Shown piece by piece: positions 19,136-28,424 of a DNA stretch of 64,000 bases (its first letter is position 1; each line of letters starts with the position of its first letter). Under the pieces are notes generated by a model. It saw only the letters and a program-made list of their open reading frames with translations, did no database searches and was not told the origin of the DNA. The stretch is from Pseudonocardia oceani (GTDB lineage: Bacteria; Actinomycetota; Actinomycetes; Mycobacteriales; Pseudonocardiaceae): assembly GCF_019263585.2 (NCBI RefSeq), contig NZ_JADQDF010000001.1, positions 3,472,001 to 3,536,000 of the forward strand, given 5' to 3'. A program made the position numbers and the translations under genes.

Positions 19136-20092
19136 GTGCTGCCGCGGACGATCGACTGGGACGGATCGACGGGCGCGGGAGGCGTCGTGCTGGTCGACCA
19201 GACCGCCCTCCCGGATGTCCGGACGACCACGATCGGCGACGTCGACGCCCTGGTCGACGCGATCCGACGGCTGGTCGTGCGCGGGGCGCCCGCGCTCGGC
19301 GTCGCCGGGGCGCTCGGCGTGGCGCTGGCCGCGCGGACGCTGCGCGGCGCCGCCCTGGACGCCGCCTGCGACCGCCTCGCCGCCGCCCGCCCCACGGCCG
19401 TCAACCTCGCCGTGGGCGTCGGGCGGGCCCGGGCGGCGCTGTCCGGCGGGCCGGAGGCCGCGCTCGCCGCCGCACTGGCCCTGCGCGACGAGGACATCGC
19501 CGCCTGCCACGCCATCGGCGACCGCGGGGCCGACCTGCTCACCGCGCTCTGCGGCGACCGGCCGCTGCGCCTGCACACCCACTGCAACGCCGGCGCGCTC
19601 GCGTGCGTCGAGTGGGGCACCGCGCTGGGGGTCGTGCGGTCGCTGCACGAGCGCGGGCGCGTGGAGCACGTCATCGCCGACGAGACGCGGCCGCTGCTGC
19701 AGGGGGCGCGGATCACCGCGCTCGAACTGGCCGCCGAGGGCATCGAGCACCACGTCGTCGTCGACGGGGCGGGGCCGTCGCTGATAGCGCGGGGGCTCGT
19801 CGACGCGGTGGTCGTGGGAGCCGATCGCGTGGCCGCCAACGGCGACGTCGCCAACAAGATCGGCACCTATCCGCTCGCGCTGGCCGCGGCCCGCGCCGGG
19901 ATCCCGTTCCTCGTCGCCGCGCCGGAGAGCACGGTCGACCCGGGCACCCCCGACGGCGCGCGCATCGAGATCGAGGAGCGCGCCCCCGAGGAGGTCACCA
20001 CGCACGCCCCGGCGTGGAACCCGGCGTTCGACGTGACCCCGGCCGACCTCGTCACCGCCGTGGTCACCGAGCGGCGCGTGTGGCGCCCCTGA
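19136..20092 (+). CDS. mtnA: Methylthioribose-1-phosphate isomerase
   Basis: A cytosolic enzyme of methionine salvage that converts 5-methylthioribose 1-phosphate to methylthioribulose 1-phosphate. It has RGAPALGVAGALG, the catalytic-cysteine motif HTHCNAGALA and the aspartate motif GADRVAANGDVANKIGTY. With the GTG at 19136 the product is 318 residues and begins LPRTIDWDG, as family members do. An ATG at 19100 would add a basic 12-residue extension that the family lacks. No other salvage gene lies next to it; an MFS gene follows with a small overlap or gap. Confidence 0.92.
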   Translation: MLPRTIDWDGSTGAGGVVLVDQTALPDVRTTTIGDVDALVDAIRRLVVRGAPALGVAGALGVALAARTLRGAALDAACDRLAAARPTAVNLAVGVGRARAALSGGPEAALAAALALRDEDIAACHAIGDRGADLLTALCGDRPLRLHTHCNAGALACVEWGTALGVVRSLHERGRVEHVIADETRPLLQGARITALELAAEGIEHHVVVDGAGPSLIARGLVDAVVVGADRVAANGDVANKIGTYPLALAAARAGIPFLVAAPESTVDPGTPDGARIEIEERAPEEVTTHAPAWNPAFDVTPADLVTAVVTERRVWRP

Positions 20093-20097
20093 CGCCC

Positions 20098-21228
20098 GTG
20101 GCGGGCATGCGGTCGTGGCCGTTCCGGCTCATGCTCCTGGCCACGGTGCTCGGGTTCGGCGGGTACGCGCTGTTGCTCCCGGTGGTGCCGCTGTGGGTCT
20201 CGGGGGCCGGCGAGCTCGCCGCCGGCAGCACCACGGGCGCGCTGATGCTCACCACGATCGGCACGCAGCTCGCCGTGCCGTGGCTGGTGGCGCGGCTGGG
20301 GTACCGGACCGTGCTGGGCACCGGGCTGGTGCTGCTCGGGGGGCCCACGCCGCTGCTCGCGCTGTCGGCGGAGCTGGGCCCGGTGGTCGCGGTGTCGGCG
20401 GCGCGGGGCGTCGGGTTCGGGCTGCTCACGGTCGTCGGCAGTGCTCTGGTGGCCGAGCTCGCGGCGCCGTCGGAGCACGGGCGGGCCGCCGCGCGCTACG
20501 GCATCGCCGTCGGCGTGCCCCAGCTCGTGCTGCTGCCGGCCGGGGTCGCGGTCGTCGACGTCGCCGGGTTCACGGGCGTGTTCGTCGCGGCCGGGGCGGC
20601 GCCGCTGCTCGGGCTGCTCGCCCTGCCGGCGCTGCGGGTGCCGCGCCCGACGCCCGCGGCCGTCCCCGTCGCCGGGGAGCCCGCGCCGCCGCGGACCCGG
20701 CACGCCGTCGCCCCGCTCGTGGCGATGCTGTCCTGCTCGGTGGCCCAGGGCGGGCTGGTGACGTTCCTGCCGCTGGCTGTCCCCGGGGCCGCCGGCGTGG
20801 TGGCCGCTGCGCTGTTCACCACCGCGGCGGGTGCGCTGCTCGGGCGCACCGCCGCCGGGCGGCTCGTCGACCGGCACGGCCTGGGCGGAGGGCTGCTGCT
20901 GCCGGGCGTGCTGCTCGCCGCGGCCGGGATGGCGGTGGAGGTGCTGGCGCTGGGCGGCGCGGCGCCGCTCGTCGTCGTCGGCGCGGCGGCGGTCGGGGTC
21001 GGGTTCGGGCTGGTGCAGAACGACTCGCTCACGACGCTGTTCGCGGCGAGCGGGCCCGCGGGCTACGGGTCGGCGAGCGCCGTGTGGAACATCGCCTACG
21101 ACGCCGGGACGGGGGTCGGGGCGGTCGGCCTGGGGGCGGTGGCCGACCCGTTCGGCTTCCGCGCGGCCTTCGGCCTCTCGGCGATCGCGCTGCTCGTGGT
21201 GGGTGCGGCGTCCCGTCGGTCGAGATGA
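20098..21228 (+). CDS. MFS transporter (drug/metabolite exporter type)
   Basis: A membrane protein of about 376 residues with 11-12 hydrophobic segments and an MFS loop signature near RLGYRTVLGTGLVLLG; the second half contains GRTAAGRLVDRHG. It begins within or just after mtnA. GTG 20080 (overlapping mtnA), GTG 20098 and ATG 20107 are all possible starts, and no clear ribosome binding site decides. The substrate is unknown. Export of a methionine-salvage by-product is only a guess from position. Confidence 0.78.
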   Translation: MAGMRSWPFRLMLLATVLGFGGYALLLPVVPLWVSGAGELAAGSTTGALMLTTIGTQLAVPWLVARLGYRTVLGTGLVLLGGPTPLLALSAELGPVVAVSAARGVGFGLLTVVGSALVAELAAPSEHGRAAARYGIAVGVPQLVLLPAGVAVVDVAGFTGVFVAAGAAPLLGLLALPALRVPRPTPAAVPVAGEPAPPRTRHAVAPLVAMLSCSVAQGGLVTFLPLAVPGAAGVVAAALFTTAAGALLGRTAAGRLVDRHGLGGGLLLPGVLLAAAGMAVEVLALGGAAPLVVVGAAAVGVGFGLVQNDSLTTLFAASGPAGYGSASAVWNIAYDAGTGVGAVGLGAVADPFGFRAAFGLSAIALLVVGAASRRSR

Positions 21229-21246
21229 ACGGAGTACAAAGTTCCG

Positions 21247-21882
21247 GTGGCCTTCCGACTGACGCCCCATGAACGCGGCTTCTACCCGCTCTTCACACGC
21301 GCGGCGGAGAACATCGCCTCCGCGGCGGACGACCTCGCGAAGCTGGTGGCCGCCGAGCCGTCCGGCCGGGCGGAGATCGCGCAGCGGGTCAAGGAGACCG
21401 AGAACGCGGGCGACTCCGTCACCCACGAGATCATGGTCAAGCTCAACTCGACCTTCGTGACGCCGTTCGACCGCGAGGACATCTACCGGCTCGCGTCCTC
21501 CCTCGACGACGTCCTCGACTACATGGAGGAGGCGGCCGACCGGATCGTGCTCTACCGGCTGGGCGTGCTGCCGGGCGGCATCTCCGAGCAGGTCGAGGTG
21601 CTGCGCCGTGCCGCCGCCGCCACGTCGGAGGCGATGCCTCGGCTGGAGAAGATGGCCGAGCTCCAGGAGTACTGGATCCACGTCAACTCCCTGGAGGACG
21701 AGGCCGACGCGGTCTACCGGCGGCTGCTCGGCGACCTGCTCGCCCCGCCGGACGGCGACCCGCCCGCCGACGTCCTGACCGTCCTCAAGGTCAAGGAGAT
21801 CGTGGAGACGCTCGAGGAGGCGGCCGACGCCTTCGAGACGGTGGCCAACACCGTCGAGAGCATCGCCGTCAAGGAGGCCTGA
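21247..21882 (+). CDS. PhoU-like regulator of the Pit phosphate transporter (DUF47)
   Basis: A 211-residue all-helical protein of the DUF47/PhoU-related family. It contains VTPFDREDIYRLASSLDDVLDYMEEAADR, given here as the span around residues 76-104, which includes the acidic metal-binding E/D motif. These proteins pair with PiT transporters and limit phosphate uptake. It starts at GTG 21247, and its stop abuts the transporter start at 21883, so the two form an operon. Confidence 0.9.
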   Translation: MAFRLTPHERGFYPLFTRAAENIASAADDLAKLVAAEPSGRAEIAQRVKETENAGDSVTHEIMVKLNSTFVTPFDREDIYRLASSLDDVLDYMEEAADRIVLYRLGVLPGGISEQVEVLRRAAAATSEAMPRLEKMAELQEYWIHVNSLEDEADAVYRRLLGDLLAPPDGDPPADVLTVLKVKEIVETLEEAADAFETVANTVESIAVKEA

Positions 21883-22878
21883 GTGGAGCTCGCCGCGGTC
21901 ATCGTGGTGATCGTCGTCGCGCTCGGCTTCGACTACACGAACGGCTTCCACGACGCGGCGAACGCCATCGCCACCTCGGTCTCCACGCGGGCGCTGGCCC
22001 CGCGCACCGCGCTGATCATGGCGGCCGTCATGAACATGGTCGGGGCGTTCCTCGGCACCGAGGTCGCCTCCACGGTCGGCAGCGGCATCATCGAGGCGCC
22101 GCAGGGCATCTCGGGGCTCGTCGTCGTGCTGGCGGCGCTGATCGGCGCGATCATCTGGAACCTGGTGACGTGGTGGTTCGGGCTGCCCTCGTCGTCGTCG
22201 CACGCGCTCATCGGCGGCCTCGTCGGCGCCGCGCTGGCCGCCGCGGGCACGGTGCAGTGGAACGGCGTCGTGCAGAAGGTCGTCATCCCGATGGTGCTCT
22301 CGCCGCTGGTCGGGTTCGTGCTGGCCGGGCTCGTGATGCTCGCGCTGCTGTGGATCTTCCGCAACGGGCGTCCCCGCAAGCTGACGCGCGGGTTCCGCTA
22401 CGCCCAGACCGTCTCGGCCGCCGCGATGGCGCTGGGCCACGGGCTGCAGGACGCGCAGAAGACGATGGGCGTGATCGTGCTGGCGCTGGTCGTCGGCGGC
22501 TACCACGAGGGCTTCGACATCCCGTGGTGGGTCGTGGTCCTCTCGGCGGGCGCGCTCTCGGCCGGCACGTACGCGGGCGGCTGGCGGATCATGCGCACGC
22601 TGGGCCGGCGGATCATCGACCTCGACCCGCCGCGCGGCTTCGCGGCCGAGGCCACGGCGTCGGCGGTGCTCTACACGACCGCGTTCGTGTTCGCGGCCCC
22701 GATCTCGACCACGCAGACGATCACGTCGTCGATCCTGGGGGTGGGCGCGACCAAGCGCCTGTCGGCCGTGCGGTGGGGCGTGGCCGGCAACATCGCGGTG
22801 GCCTGGGTGCTGACGATCCCGATGGCCGGGCTGTCGGCGGCGCTGGCCTTCTGGGCCATCCACCCCCTCGTCGGCTGA
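21883..22878 (+). CDS. pit: Low-affinity inorganic phosphate transporter (PiT family)
   Basis: A 331-residue inner-membrane phosphate/cation symporter. It has the two PiT signatures, FDYTNGFHDAANAIATSVST near the N-terminus and GHGLQDAQKTMGVI in the middle, plus SSSHALIGGLVGA. The GTG start is immediately after the DUF47 stop and uses the AGGAGG at 21872. Its stop is directly adjacent to the convergent vapC stop, so no terminator fits between them. Confidence 0.93.
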   Translation: MELAAVIVVIVVALGFDYTNGFHDAANAIATSVSTRALAPRTALIMAAVMNMVGAFLGTEVASTVGSGIIEAPQGISGLVVVLAALIGAIIWNLVTWWFGLPSSSSHALIGGLVGAALAAAGTVQWNGVVQKVVIPMVLSPLVGFVLAGLVMLALLWIFRNGRPRKLTRGFRYAQTVSAAAMALGHGLQDAQKTMGVIVLALVVGGYHEGFDIPWWVVVLSAGALSAGTYAGGWRIMRTLGRRIIDLDPPRGFAAEATASAVLYTTAFVFAAPISTTQTITSSILGVGATKRLSAVRWGVAGNIAVAWVLTIPMAGLSAALAFWAIHPLVG

Positions 22879-23268
22879 TCAGGCCGGTGCGGCGACCGCC
22901 AGCCCGTGCGCGCGGGCGGCGTCGGCGAGCCGCTCGTCGTAGGTGAGCAGGGCGTCGACGTCCTCGCGGATCAGCAGGGCCGTGGCGAGGTGGAGGGCGT
23001 CGAGCGAGCGGAGCAGTGGACCGGGCAACCGCCCGGCGGACTCGATCACGGCGTCGTCGATGCCGACGACCTCGACGCGGTCGAGCAGGAGATCGACCCG
23101 GGGCAGCCTGCGAGGTGCTCGCCGCAGAGTGCCCCGACGGGCCTCGACACGGATCAGTGTGCTGGAGACCAGGTCGACGTCCGGATCGTCCACGAGGCGC
23201 TCGACCGCCGCCGTGGTGTCGTCCGGGAAGACCAGGCGCAGCAGCGCGGACGTGTCGATGTAGATCAA
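22879..23268 (-). CDS. vapC: PIN-domain toxin (VapC family)
   Basis: A 129-residue PIN-domain ribonuclease. Acidic residues expected at the Mg site are visible: D5 in YIDTSALL, E42 in IRVEARRG, the aspartate in LRSLDALHLATAL, and the one in LTYDERLA. VapC toxins cleave tRNA or rRNA when freed from antitoxin. The gene overlaps the upstream antitoxin gene by four bases, typical of this module. Confidence 0.9.
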   Translation of the reverse strand: MIYIDTSALLRLVFPDDTTAAVERLVDDPDVDLVSSTLIRVEARRGTLRRAPRRLPRVDLLLDRVEVVGIDDAVIESAGRLPGPLLRSLDALHLATALLIREDVDALLTYDERLADAARAHGLAVAAPA

Positions 23269-23570
23269 TACCGTTCCTCGTCGCGCATCCGCATGAGCTC
23301 CTCGAACGGCGAGCTCTCGTCCGGTTCGGCGGGCGGCGGAGGCCCGATCTCGCGCAACAGGTCGTGGATGCTCCCGGTCGCAAGCCGCACCTTGCCCGCC
23401 GCGACCATCTGCTGGTACGTCGTGCGCGGCTCGTCGACCGGCTCCAGGTACGCCACCAGTTCCCCGCGGTCGGTGACGGCGATCCGCTGGCCCTGCTTCA
23501 CCTTCGCCAGGTACCGCGACGCGTTCTGGCGCAGCTCGCGGACGCCGATGGTCTCGGCCGCTTCCTTCAT
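23265..23570 (-). CDS. vapB: Antitoxin, Phd/YefM-type (VapB partner)
   Basis: A 101-residue antitoxin. Residues 1-55 are the Phd/YefM DNA-binding fold (IGVRELRQNASRYLAKV; GQRIAVTDRGELVAYLEP), and the acidic, proline-containing C-terminus would wrap the PIN toxin. The complex probably autorepresses. The pair is a chromosomal type II system with no sign of a mobile carrier nearby. Confidence 0.88.
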   Translation of the reverse strand: MKEAAETIGVRELRQNASRYLAKVKQGQRIAVTDRGELVAYLEPVDEPRTTYQQMVAAGKVRLATGSIHDLLREIGPPPPAEPDESSPFEELMRMRDEERY

Positions 23571-23601
23571 GCGGCCGAGAATAGCACTGATGTGCTACCG
23601 G

Positions 23602-24231
23602 TCAGCTGCCCTTCGCGATCCACTCCTCCAGGTGCGGGAGCTCGTCGCCGATGCTGGTGGAATCGCCGTGGCCGGTGCGGACGGTGGTGGCCCCGGGCAG
23701 CGTCAGCAGGGTGGTGCGGATCGACTCGATGATCGTGTCGAAGCTGGAGTACGACCGGCCGGTGGCGCCGGGGCCGCCCTGGAACAGGGTGTCGCCGGAG
23801 AACACCGTGCCCAGCTCCGCCGAGTAGAGGCAGGAGGAGCCGGGGGAGTGGCCGGGGGTCTGCAGCACGCGCAGCTCGATGCCGCCGACGGTGAGGACCT
23901 GCCCGTCGTGGAGCTCCCCGTCGGGCCTGCGGTCGGGCCAGGTCATGTCCCACAGCACCGACTCGTTCGGGTTGAGCAGGATCGGCGCGGAGAAGCGGTC
24001 GGCCAGGACCGGGGCCTGGTTGACGTGGTCGTCGTGGGCGTGGGTGCACACGACGGCCTTCACCGTGCGGCCGTTCACCGCGGCGGCGATGGCGTCGGCG
24101 TCGTGGGCGGCGTCGATGACGACGACCTCGTTCTCGTCGCCGACGATCCAGACGTTGTTGTCGACGTCCCAGGTGCCGCCGTCGAGGGAGAACGTGCCGG
24201 AGGTGACGAGGTGGTCGATCCCGCCGGCCAT
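23602..24231 (-). CDS. MBL-fold metallohydrolase next to the mycothiol formaldehyde dehydrogenase
   Basis: A 209-residue metallo-beta-lactamase-fold protein with the Zn motif THAHDDH, a further histidine in TPGHSPGS, the bridging aspartate in FSGDTLF and the late histidine in RTGHGDS. Genes of this type commonly follow mscR in actinobacteria, which suggests hydrolysis of S-formylmycothiol to formate and mycothiol. That role is an inference from neighbourhood and glyoxalase II likeness. The start ATG at 24231 shares a base with the mscR stop. Confidence 0.87.
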   Translation of the reverse strand: MAGGIDHLVTSGTFSLDGGTWDVDNNVWIVGDENEVVVIDAAHDADAIAAAVNGRTVKAVVCTHAHDDHVNQAPVLADRFSAPILLNPNESVLWDMTWPDRRPDGELHDGQVLTVGGIELRVLQTPGHSPGSSCLYSAELGTVFSGDTLFQGGPGATGRSYSSFDTIIESIRTTLLTLPGATTVRTGHGDSTSIGDELPHLEEWIAKGS

Positions 24232-25316
24232 CAGAACAGCACCACCGAGCGGAGGACCTCGCCCTTGTGCATCTTCTCGAAGGCGGCCTCGACGCCGTCG
24301 AGCGCGATGGTCTCGGTCACGAACTTCTCCAGGGGCAGGCGGCCCTGCAGGTGCAGGTCGACGAGCATGGGGAAGTCGCGGCTGGGCAGGCAGTCGCCGT
24401 ACCAGGAGGACTTGGTGGAGCCGCCGCGGCCGAAGACGTCGATCAGGGGGAGGTCGATCATCATGTCCGGGGTGGGGACGCCGACCAGGACGGCGGTGCC
24501 GGCGAGGTCGCGGGCGTAGAAGGCCTGCTTGAAGGTCTCGGGACGGCCCACGGCGTCGATGACGACGTTGGCGCCGTTGCCGTCGGTGAGCTCCTGGACG
24601 GCCTCGACGACGTCGCGCTCCTTGGCGTTGATCGTGTGCGTGGCGCCGAACCCCTTGGCCCACTCCAGCTTCCGGTCGTCCATGTCGACCGCGATGATCG
24701 TGGTCGCGCCGGCCAGGAACGCACCCGCGATGGCGGCGTCGCCGACGCCGCCGCAGCCGATGACGGCGATGGAGTCGCCGCGCCCGACGCCGCCGGTGTT
24801 GATGGCCGCGCCGATGCCGGCCATGACCCCGCAGCCGAGCAGGCCCGCGACCTCGGGCCTGACCGCCGGGTCGACCTTGGTGCACTGGCCGGCGTGGACG
24901 AGGGTCTTCTCGACGAAGGCGCCGATCCCGAGGGCGGGGGAGAGCTCCTGGCCCGACTCCAGCGTCATCTTCTGGGCGGCGTTGTGGGTGGAGAAGCAGT
25001 ACCAGGGCTCACCGCGGCGACACGCCCGGCAGGTGCCGTCGACGGCGCGCCAGTTGAGGATGACGAAGTCGCCGGGGGCGACGTCGGTGACGCCCTCGCC
25101 GACTGCCTCGACGATCCCGGCGGCCTCGTGGCCGAGCAGGAACGGGAACTCGTCGTTGATGCCGCCCTCGCGGTAGTGCAGGTCGGTGTGGCACACCCCG
25201 CACGCCTGGACCTGGACCACGGCCTCACCGGGTCCGGGGTCGGGGACGATGATCGTCTCGACCGAGACGGGCTCGCCCTTCTTGTGGGCGACGACCCCGC
25301 GGACGCTCTGTGGCAT
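24231..25316 (-). CDS. mscR: S-(hydroxymethyl)mycothiol dehydrogenase
   Basis: A 361-residue zinc-dependent class III-type alcohol dehydrogenase that oxidises the formaldehyde-mycothiol adduct with NAD. It shows the catalytic zinc site CGVCHTD and GHEAAG, the structural zinc cysteines around [12 protein letters not shown], and the NAD fold [18 protein letters not shown]. Its N-terminus [16 protein letters not shown] is typical of MscR. The ATG at 25316 has GGAGGG six bases upstream. It would remove formaldehyde from C1 side reactions, for example oxidation of methyl groups by the monooxygenase; that link is inferred. Confidence 0.93.
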   Translation of the reverse strand: MPQSVRGVVAHKKGEPVSVETIIVPDPGPGEAVVQVQACGVCHTDLHYREGGINDEFPFLLGHEAAGIVEAVGEGVTDVAPGDFVILNWRAVDGTCRACRRGEPWYCFSTHNAAQKMTLESGQELSPALGIGAFVEKTLVHAGQCTKVDPAVRPEVAGLLGCGVMAGIGAAINTGGVGRGDSIAVIGCGGVGDAAIAGAFLAGATTIIAVDMDDRKLEWAKGFGATHTINAKERDVVEAVQELTDGNGANVVIDAVGRPETFKQAFYARDLAGTAVLVGVPTPDMMIDLPLIDVFGRGGSTKSSWYGDCLPSRDFPMLVDLHLQGRLPLEKFVTETIALDGVEAAFEKMHKGEVLRSVVLF

Positions 25317-25394
25317 GGTGTTCCCTCCAGCGATCGGTGACGGACGGCTCATGCGGAGCCTGCCACGTGTCCCCGGCCGGTACCGTCCCGGTTC

Positions 25395-26147
25395 GTGATC
25401 GAACTCGAGCGCGACGGCGATGTCGCGGTGCTCCGCCTGGCCCACGGCCCGGTCAACGCCCTGGACCCCGAGCTCTGCGACGCGGTCGCCGACCGGTTCC
25501 GGGAACTGGCGACGGACCCGGCGCGGGCCGTCGTCCTCACGGGTGCGGGCCGGGCCTTCTCCGCCGGTGCGGACCTGCGGCGGCTCGTCACCGACGGCGA
25601 GCCCTACGCGCGGCGGTTCGTGCCCGCGCTCGACGGGCTGTTCCGCAGCGTGTTCGAGCTGGGCAAGCCGGTGGTGGCGGCGGTCAACGGGCACGCGATC
25701 GCCGGGGGCGCGGTGCTCGCCGCGGCCGCCGACGTCGTGCTGATGGCCGACGGGAGCGCCCGGATCGGGCTGCCCGAGCTCGTGGTGGGCGTCCCGCTGC
25801 CGCGGGTGGCGGTGGAGGTCGTCCGCTACGCGGTCGGCGACCAGATGGCCCGCGCGCTGATCACCGGCGCGGCCACGCACCTGCCCGGCGACGCGCGGAC
25901 CACGGGCCTGGTCGACGAGGTGCTGCCCGCCGACGACCTGCTGCCCGCCGCGGTCGAGCGCGCGCTGTCGATGGCGACGCGGATCCCCGCCGACACGTTC
26001 GCGTTCACCAAGGCCCAGCTCCGCCGCGATGCCCTCGCCCGCATGGACGGCGCCGGCGCGGAGGCCGCGGCCACGATCGACCTGTGGATCCGCCGCGGCT
26101 CCGACGGCTGGACGCAGCGGTACCTGGAGTCGGTCACCCGGAAGTGA
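25395..26147 (+). CDS. Enoyl-CoA hydratase/isomerase family protein
   Basis: A 250-residue crotonase-fold protein with an oxyanion-hole segment [15 protein letters not shown] and [21 protein letters not shown]. The second catalytic glutamate position reads GLPELVVGV, keeping one acidic residue. The substrate is not predictable. The GTG at 25395 follows TACCGT (25381-25386) by eight bases with no ribosome binding site, consistent with a leaderless mRNA. It is divergent from mscR. Confidence 0.88.
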   Translation: MIELERDGDVAVLRLAHGPVNALDPELCDAVADRFRELATDPARAVVLTGAGRAFSAGADLRRLVTDGEPYARRFVPALDGLFRSVFELGKPVVAAVNGHAIAGGAVLAAAADVVLMADGSARIGLPELVVGVPLPRVAVEVVRYAVGDQMARALITGAATHLPGDARTTGLVDEVLPADDLLPAAVERALSMATRIPADTFAFTKAQLRRDALARMDGAGAEAAATIDLWIRRGSDGWTQRYLESVTRK

Positions 26148-26151
26148 CCCG

Positions 26152-26202
26152 CGCGAACGGCACTCCCACCCGACCAGGTGGGGCGGGAGTGCCGCTCGCG
26201 CC
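26152..26202. repeat. Intergenic palindrome with ACCAGGT centre (copy 1)
   Basis: A 51-base imperfect palindrome directly after the enoyl-CoA hydratase gene. The 25-base arms have three mismatches and surround a single central A, so the core reads ACC-A-GGT. It matches in size and core the perfect palindrome at 32925-32973. It may act as a terminator although it has no T tract. Confidence 0.65.
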
Positions 26203-26204
26203 AG

Positions 26205-26402
26205 GCCGGGGCCGCGCAGCTGCTGCAGGCGATCGCCGACCCGTCGGCGGCGTACGTCGGGAGCGCGAGCGGCGGCGACATGACCGTCGACGTCGTGCCC
26301 GACTCGGCCACCGGCGAGCTGCGCGGCCTCACCGGGCGGCTGACGATCGACCGCTCGCCCGAGGGGGAGCACAGCTACGCCTTCACCTACGAGCTGGGCT
26401 GA
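26205..26402 (+). pseudogene. C-terminal remnant resembling DUF3224
   Basis: About 65 in-frame codons ending in [14 protein letters not shown] and SYAFTYELG resemble the C-terminus of DUF3224-type small beta-barrel proteins, but the N-terminal half is missing. The only in-frame GTG upstream (26178) lies inside the palindrome, so a genuine start is doubtful. I read it as a gene remnant. A short expressed protein is not excluded. Confidence 0.4.
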
Positions 26403-26423
26403 TCAGCCGCTACGGTGCCGGGC

Positions 26424-27557
26424 ATGCGGAGCCTGGCGCTGGGGGTCGTGGGTGGAGCGGGCCGTCCGGGGCCCGGACGGGTGGTGGCGCGGTCGTCCGA
26501 CGGCGTCGTCGACGTCGGGTCGCTGGCCGACGTCGAGGGCGGCCCGCACCCGGAGCTGCTCGCCGCCACGACGCTCGACCCGCTGCTCGCCGCGGGCCGT
26601 CCGGCCTGGCGGGAGGTGCACGGCTGGCTCGCGTCGCGGCTGCGGGAGGAGCACGCGCCGTACGTGCTGCCACCGGCCGGGCTGGAGCTGCGGCTGCCGT
26701 TCACCGTCGCCGACTACGTCGACTTCTTCGCCTGCGAGCGGCACGCCCTCAACGCCGCCACGATCGCCCGGCCCAGCGGCGCCGCGCTGCCGCCGAACTG
26801 GAAGCACCTGCCGGTCGGCTACCACGGCCGCGCGGGCACGGTGCGCGTCACGGGGACGCCGGTGGAGCGCCCGCGCGGGCAGGTCGCCGCGGGCGAGCTC
26901 GCGCCGACCCGGCAGCTCGACGTCGAGGTCGAGCTGGGGTTCGTCCTCGGCGCCTCCGACGGTCCGGTGGCGATGGAGGCCGCGCTCGACCACGTCTTCG
27001 GGGTGGTGCTGCTCAACGACTGGTCGGCGCGCGACGTGCAGGCCTTCGAATCGCGCCCGCTCGGGCCGCTGCTGGGCAAGTCGTTCGCCACGTCGATCTC
27101 GGGGTGGGTCACGCCGCTCGACGAGCTCGCCGCCGCGTGGACCGACCCGCCCCCGCGCGACCCCGCGCCGGCGTCGTACCTGCGGGGCTCCACCGACCGC
27201 GGGCTCGACGTCGCCTGCGAGCTGGTCGTCAACGGCACGACCGTGTCCCGGCCGCCCGCGGTGGACCTGCACTGGACCGTCGCCCAGCTCGTCACGCACC
27301 TGACGACGAACGGCACGCCGCTGCGCGCGGGCGACCTGCTCGGCTCCGGCACGATCTCCGGCGCCCGGCGCGACCAGCGCGGCTGCCTGCTGGAGCTGAG
27401 CTGGGGCGGCACGGAGCCGGTGGCGGTCGGCGGTGGCGGCAGCCGGACCTACCTCGAGGACGGCGACGAGGTCGTCATCGCCGCGACGGCGCCCGCGGTC
27501 GGCGGCGGGCGCGTGGAGCTGGGCGAGGTGCGCGGGCGGGTGCTGCCCGCCCGCTGA
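26424..27557 (+). CDS. Fumarylacetoacetate hydrolase family protein
   Basis: A 377-residue FAH-type hydrolase. Motifs include FFACERHALNAATIARP, the catalytic-region KHLPVGYHGRAGTV, LDVEVELGFVLG with metal-binding acidic residues, GVVLLNDWSARDVQAFE and LLGKSFATSISGWV. True fumarylacetoacetases, which end tyrosine breakdown, share this layout, though some are longer. ATG 26424 is preferred to GTG 26415 because TACGGT (26411-26416) sits seven bases before it, a leaderless arrangement. No other tyrosine-catabolic gene is adjacent. Confidence 0.88.
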   Translation: MRSLALGVVGGAGRPGPGRVVARSSDGVVDVGSLADVEGGPHPELLAATTLDPLLAAGRPAWREVHGWLASRLREEHAPYVLPPAGLELRLPFTVADYVDFFACERHALNAATIARPSGAALPPNWKHLPVGYHGRAGTVRVTGTPVERPRGQVAAGELAPTRQLDVEVELGFVLGASDGPVAMEAALDHVFGVVLLNDWSARDVQAFESRPLGPLLGKSFATSISGWVTPLDELAAAWTDPPPRDPAPASYLRGSTDRGLDVACELVVNGTTVSRPPAVDLHWTVAQLVTHLTTNGTPLRAGDLLGSGTISGARRDQRGCLLELSWGGTEPVAVGGGGSRTYLEDGDEVVIAATAPAVGGGRVELGEVRGRVLPAR

Positions 27558-27564
27558 CCCGCGG

Positions 27565-27590
27565 GCCCGGGCGGTGGTGGACGCCCGGGC
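27565..27590. terminator. Bidirectional hairpin between convergent genes
   Basis: Perfect nine-base arms (GCCCGGGCG and its complement) with an eight-base loop, between the ends of the FAH gene (27557) and the convergent small-protein gene (27603). No T tract, as is common for actinobacterial terminators. Confidence 0.6.
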
Positions 27591-27602
27591 GGGCGCCCCC
27601 GC

Positions 27603-27902
27603 TCAGGCGGTGGCGGTGCGGATCGGGCAGCCGGCCACGTGCTGGGCCGCGCCCCGCAGGGGCCACTCGGCACCGCACACGCGGCACAGCCGGGCGCGGT
27701 CGGAGTCGACCGCGCGCAGCCCCGGCGCCCCGAGCGGGATGATCGGCTCGCCGCCGGACAGGGCCGCGGTGGCGAAGGTGTAGATGCTCAGCTCCGTGTC
27801 GGTCATCTCCGCACGGGGCTTGTCGACGAGCTCCTGGATCCGCACCAGTGCGTAGCGCATCCAGACCTCGCGGGTCAGCGGACCGTCGGGGACGGCGAAC
27901 AT
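27603..27902 (-). CDS. Small protein with a CxxC-H-C zinc-ribbon-like end
   Basis: A 99-residue protein I do not recognise. The C-terminus has CRVCGAEW followed about 15 residues later by HVAGC, a pattern that could hold one zinc ion. The N-terminal part (REVWMRYALVRIQELV) is probably helical. The ATG at 27902 is preceded by GGAGG at a good distance, which supports expression. It lies between two convergent or divergent single genes and has no operon partner. Confidence 0.65.
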   Translation of the reverse strand: MFAVPDGPLTREVWMRYALVRIQELVDKPRAEMTDTELSIYTFATAALSGGEPIIPLGAPGLRAVDSDRARLCRVCGAEWPLRGAAQHVAGCPIRTATA

Positions 27903-28010
27903 CGGGACCTCCGTAGTCGGCAGCGGCGCGGACAGACCGCAGTGTGCACACAGGGTGCACCGGTTGCGTGTCCCGGAATGAGACGCGTCCCACAGAGCGG
28001 ACGCGACCGG

Positions 28011-28424
28011 TCAGGGGGCGAGCAGCGGGGCCGGCTCGCCGAGGGCGTCGGCGATCAGCGGTGGGATCGGGCGCTTCCCGGAGCCGTCGGTGGCCACCAC
28101 GACGTACACCGTGCGGCCTGCGCACGTGACCTCCCCGCCGCGGCGCACCTCGAAGTCGAGCGCGAAGGAGGTGGTGCCGGTGCGGGCGGTGGCGACGGCG
28201 ATGTCGACCTCGTCCTGGAATCCCACGCCGGTGCGCCAGTCGATCTCCGAACGCACGAGCTGCACGTCGTGGCCCGAGGCGAGCATGTCGGCGTAGGGCA
28301 GGCCGCGGTCGGCGAGGAAAGCGGTCATGGCGTCGTCGAACCAGGCGAGGTACCACGAGTTGAAGACGACGCCCTGGCCGTCGACCTCGAGGTAGCGGAC
28401 CCGGTGCGGGTGGGTGAAGGTCAT
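28011..28424 (-). CDS. Acyl-CoA thioesterase, 4HBT/YbgC-like
   Basis: A 137-residue hot-dog-fold thioesterase. The YbgC-type motif with catalytic aspartate is seen as RYLEVDGQGVVFNSWYLAWF near residue 10. It probably hydrolyses an acyl- or aroyl-CoA; the chain length is not predictable. The start ATG overlaps the upstream cupin gene by four bases, so the two are co-translated. Confidence 0.87.
   Translation of the reverse strand: MTFTHPHRVRYLEVDGQGVVFNSWYLAWFDDAMTAFLADRGLPYADMLASGHDVQLVRSEIDWRTGVGFQDEVDIAVATARTGTTSFALDFEVRRGGEVTCAGRTVYVVVATDGSGKRPIPPLIADALGEPAPLLAP

Noticed and set aside
19867..22863. A 998-codon minus-strand open frame opposite mtnA, MFS, PhoU-like and pit genes
   Set aside because: Low-complexity HRD/GQR-rich translation with no motif, fully antisense to four sound genes.
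22879..23570. The VapBC pair as part of a mobile or defence island
   Set aside because: Neighbours are phosphate transport and mycothiol genes, with no other defence or mobility genes.
26178..26402. A 74-codon gene starting at GTG 26178
   Set aside because: The start codon lies within a 51-base palindrome and the first residues are not conserved; I list only the remnant from about 26205.
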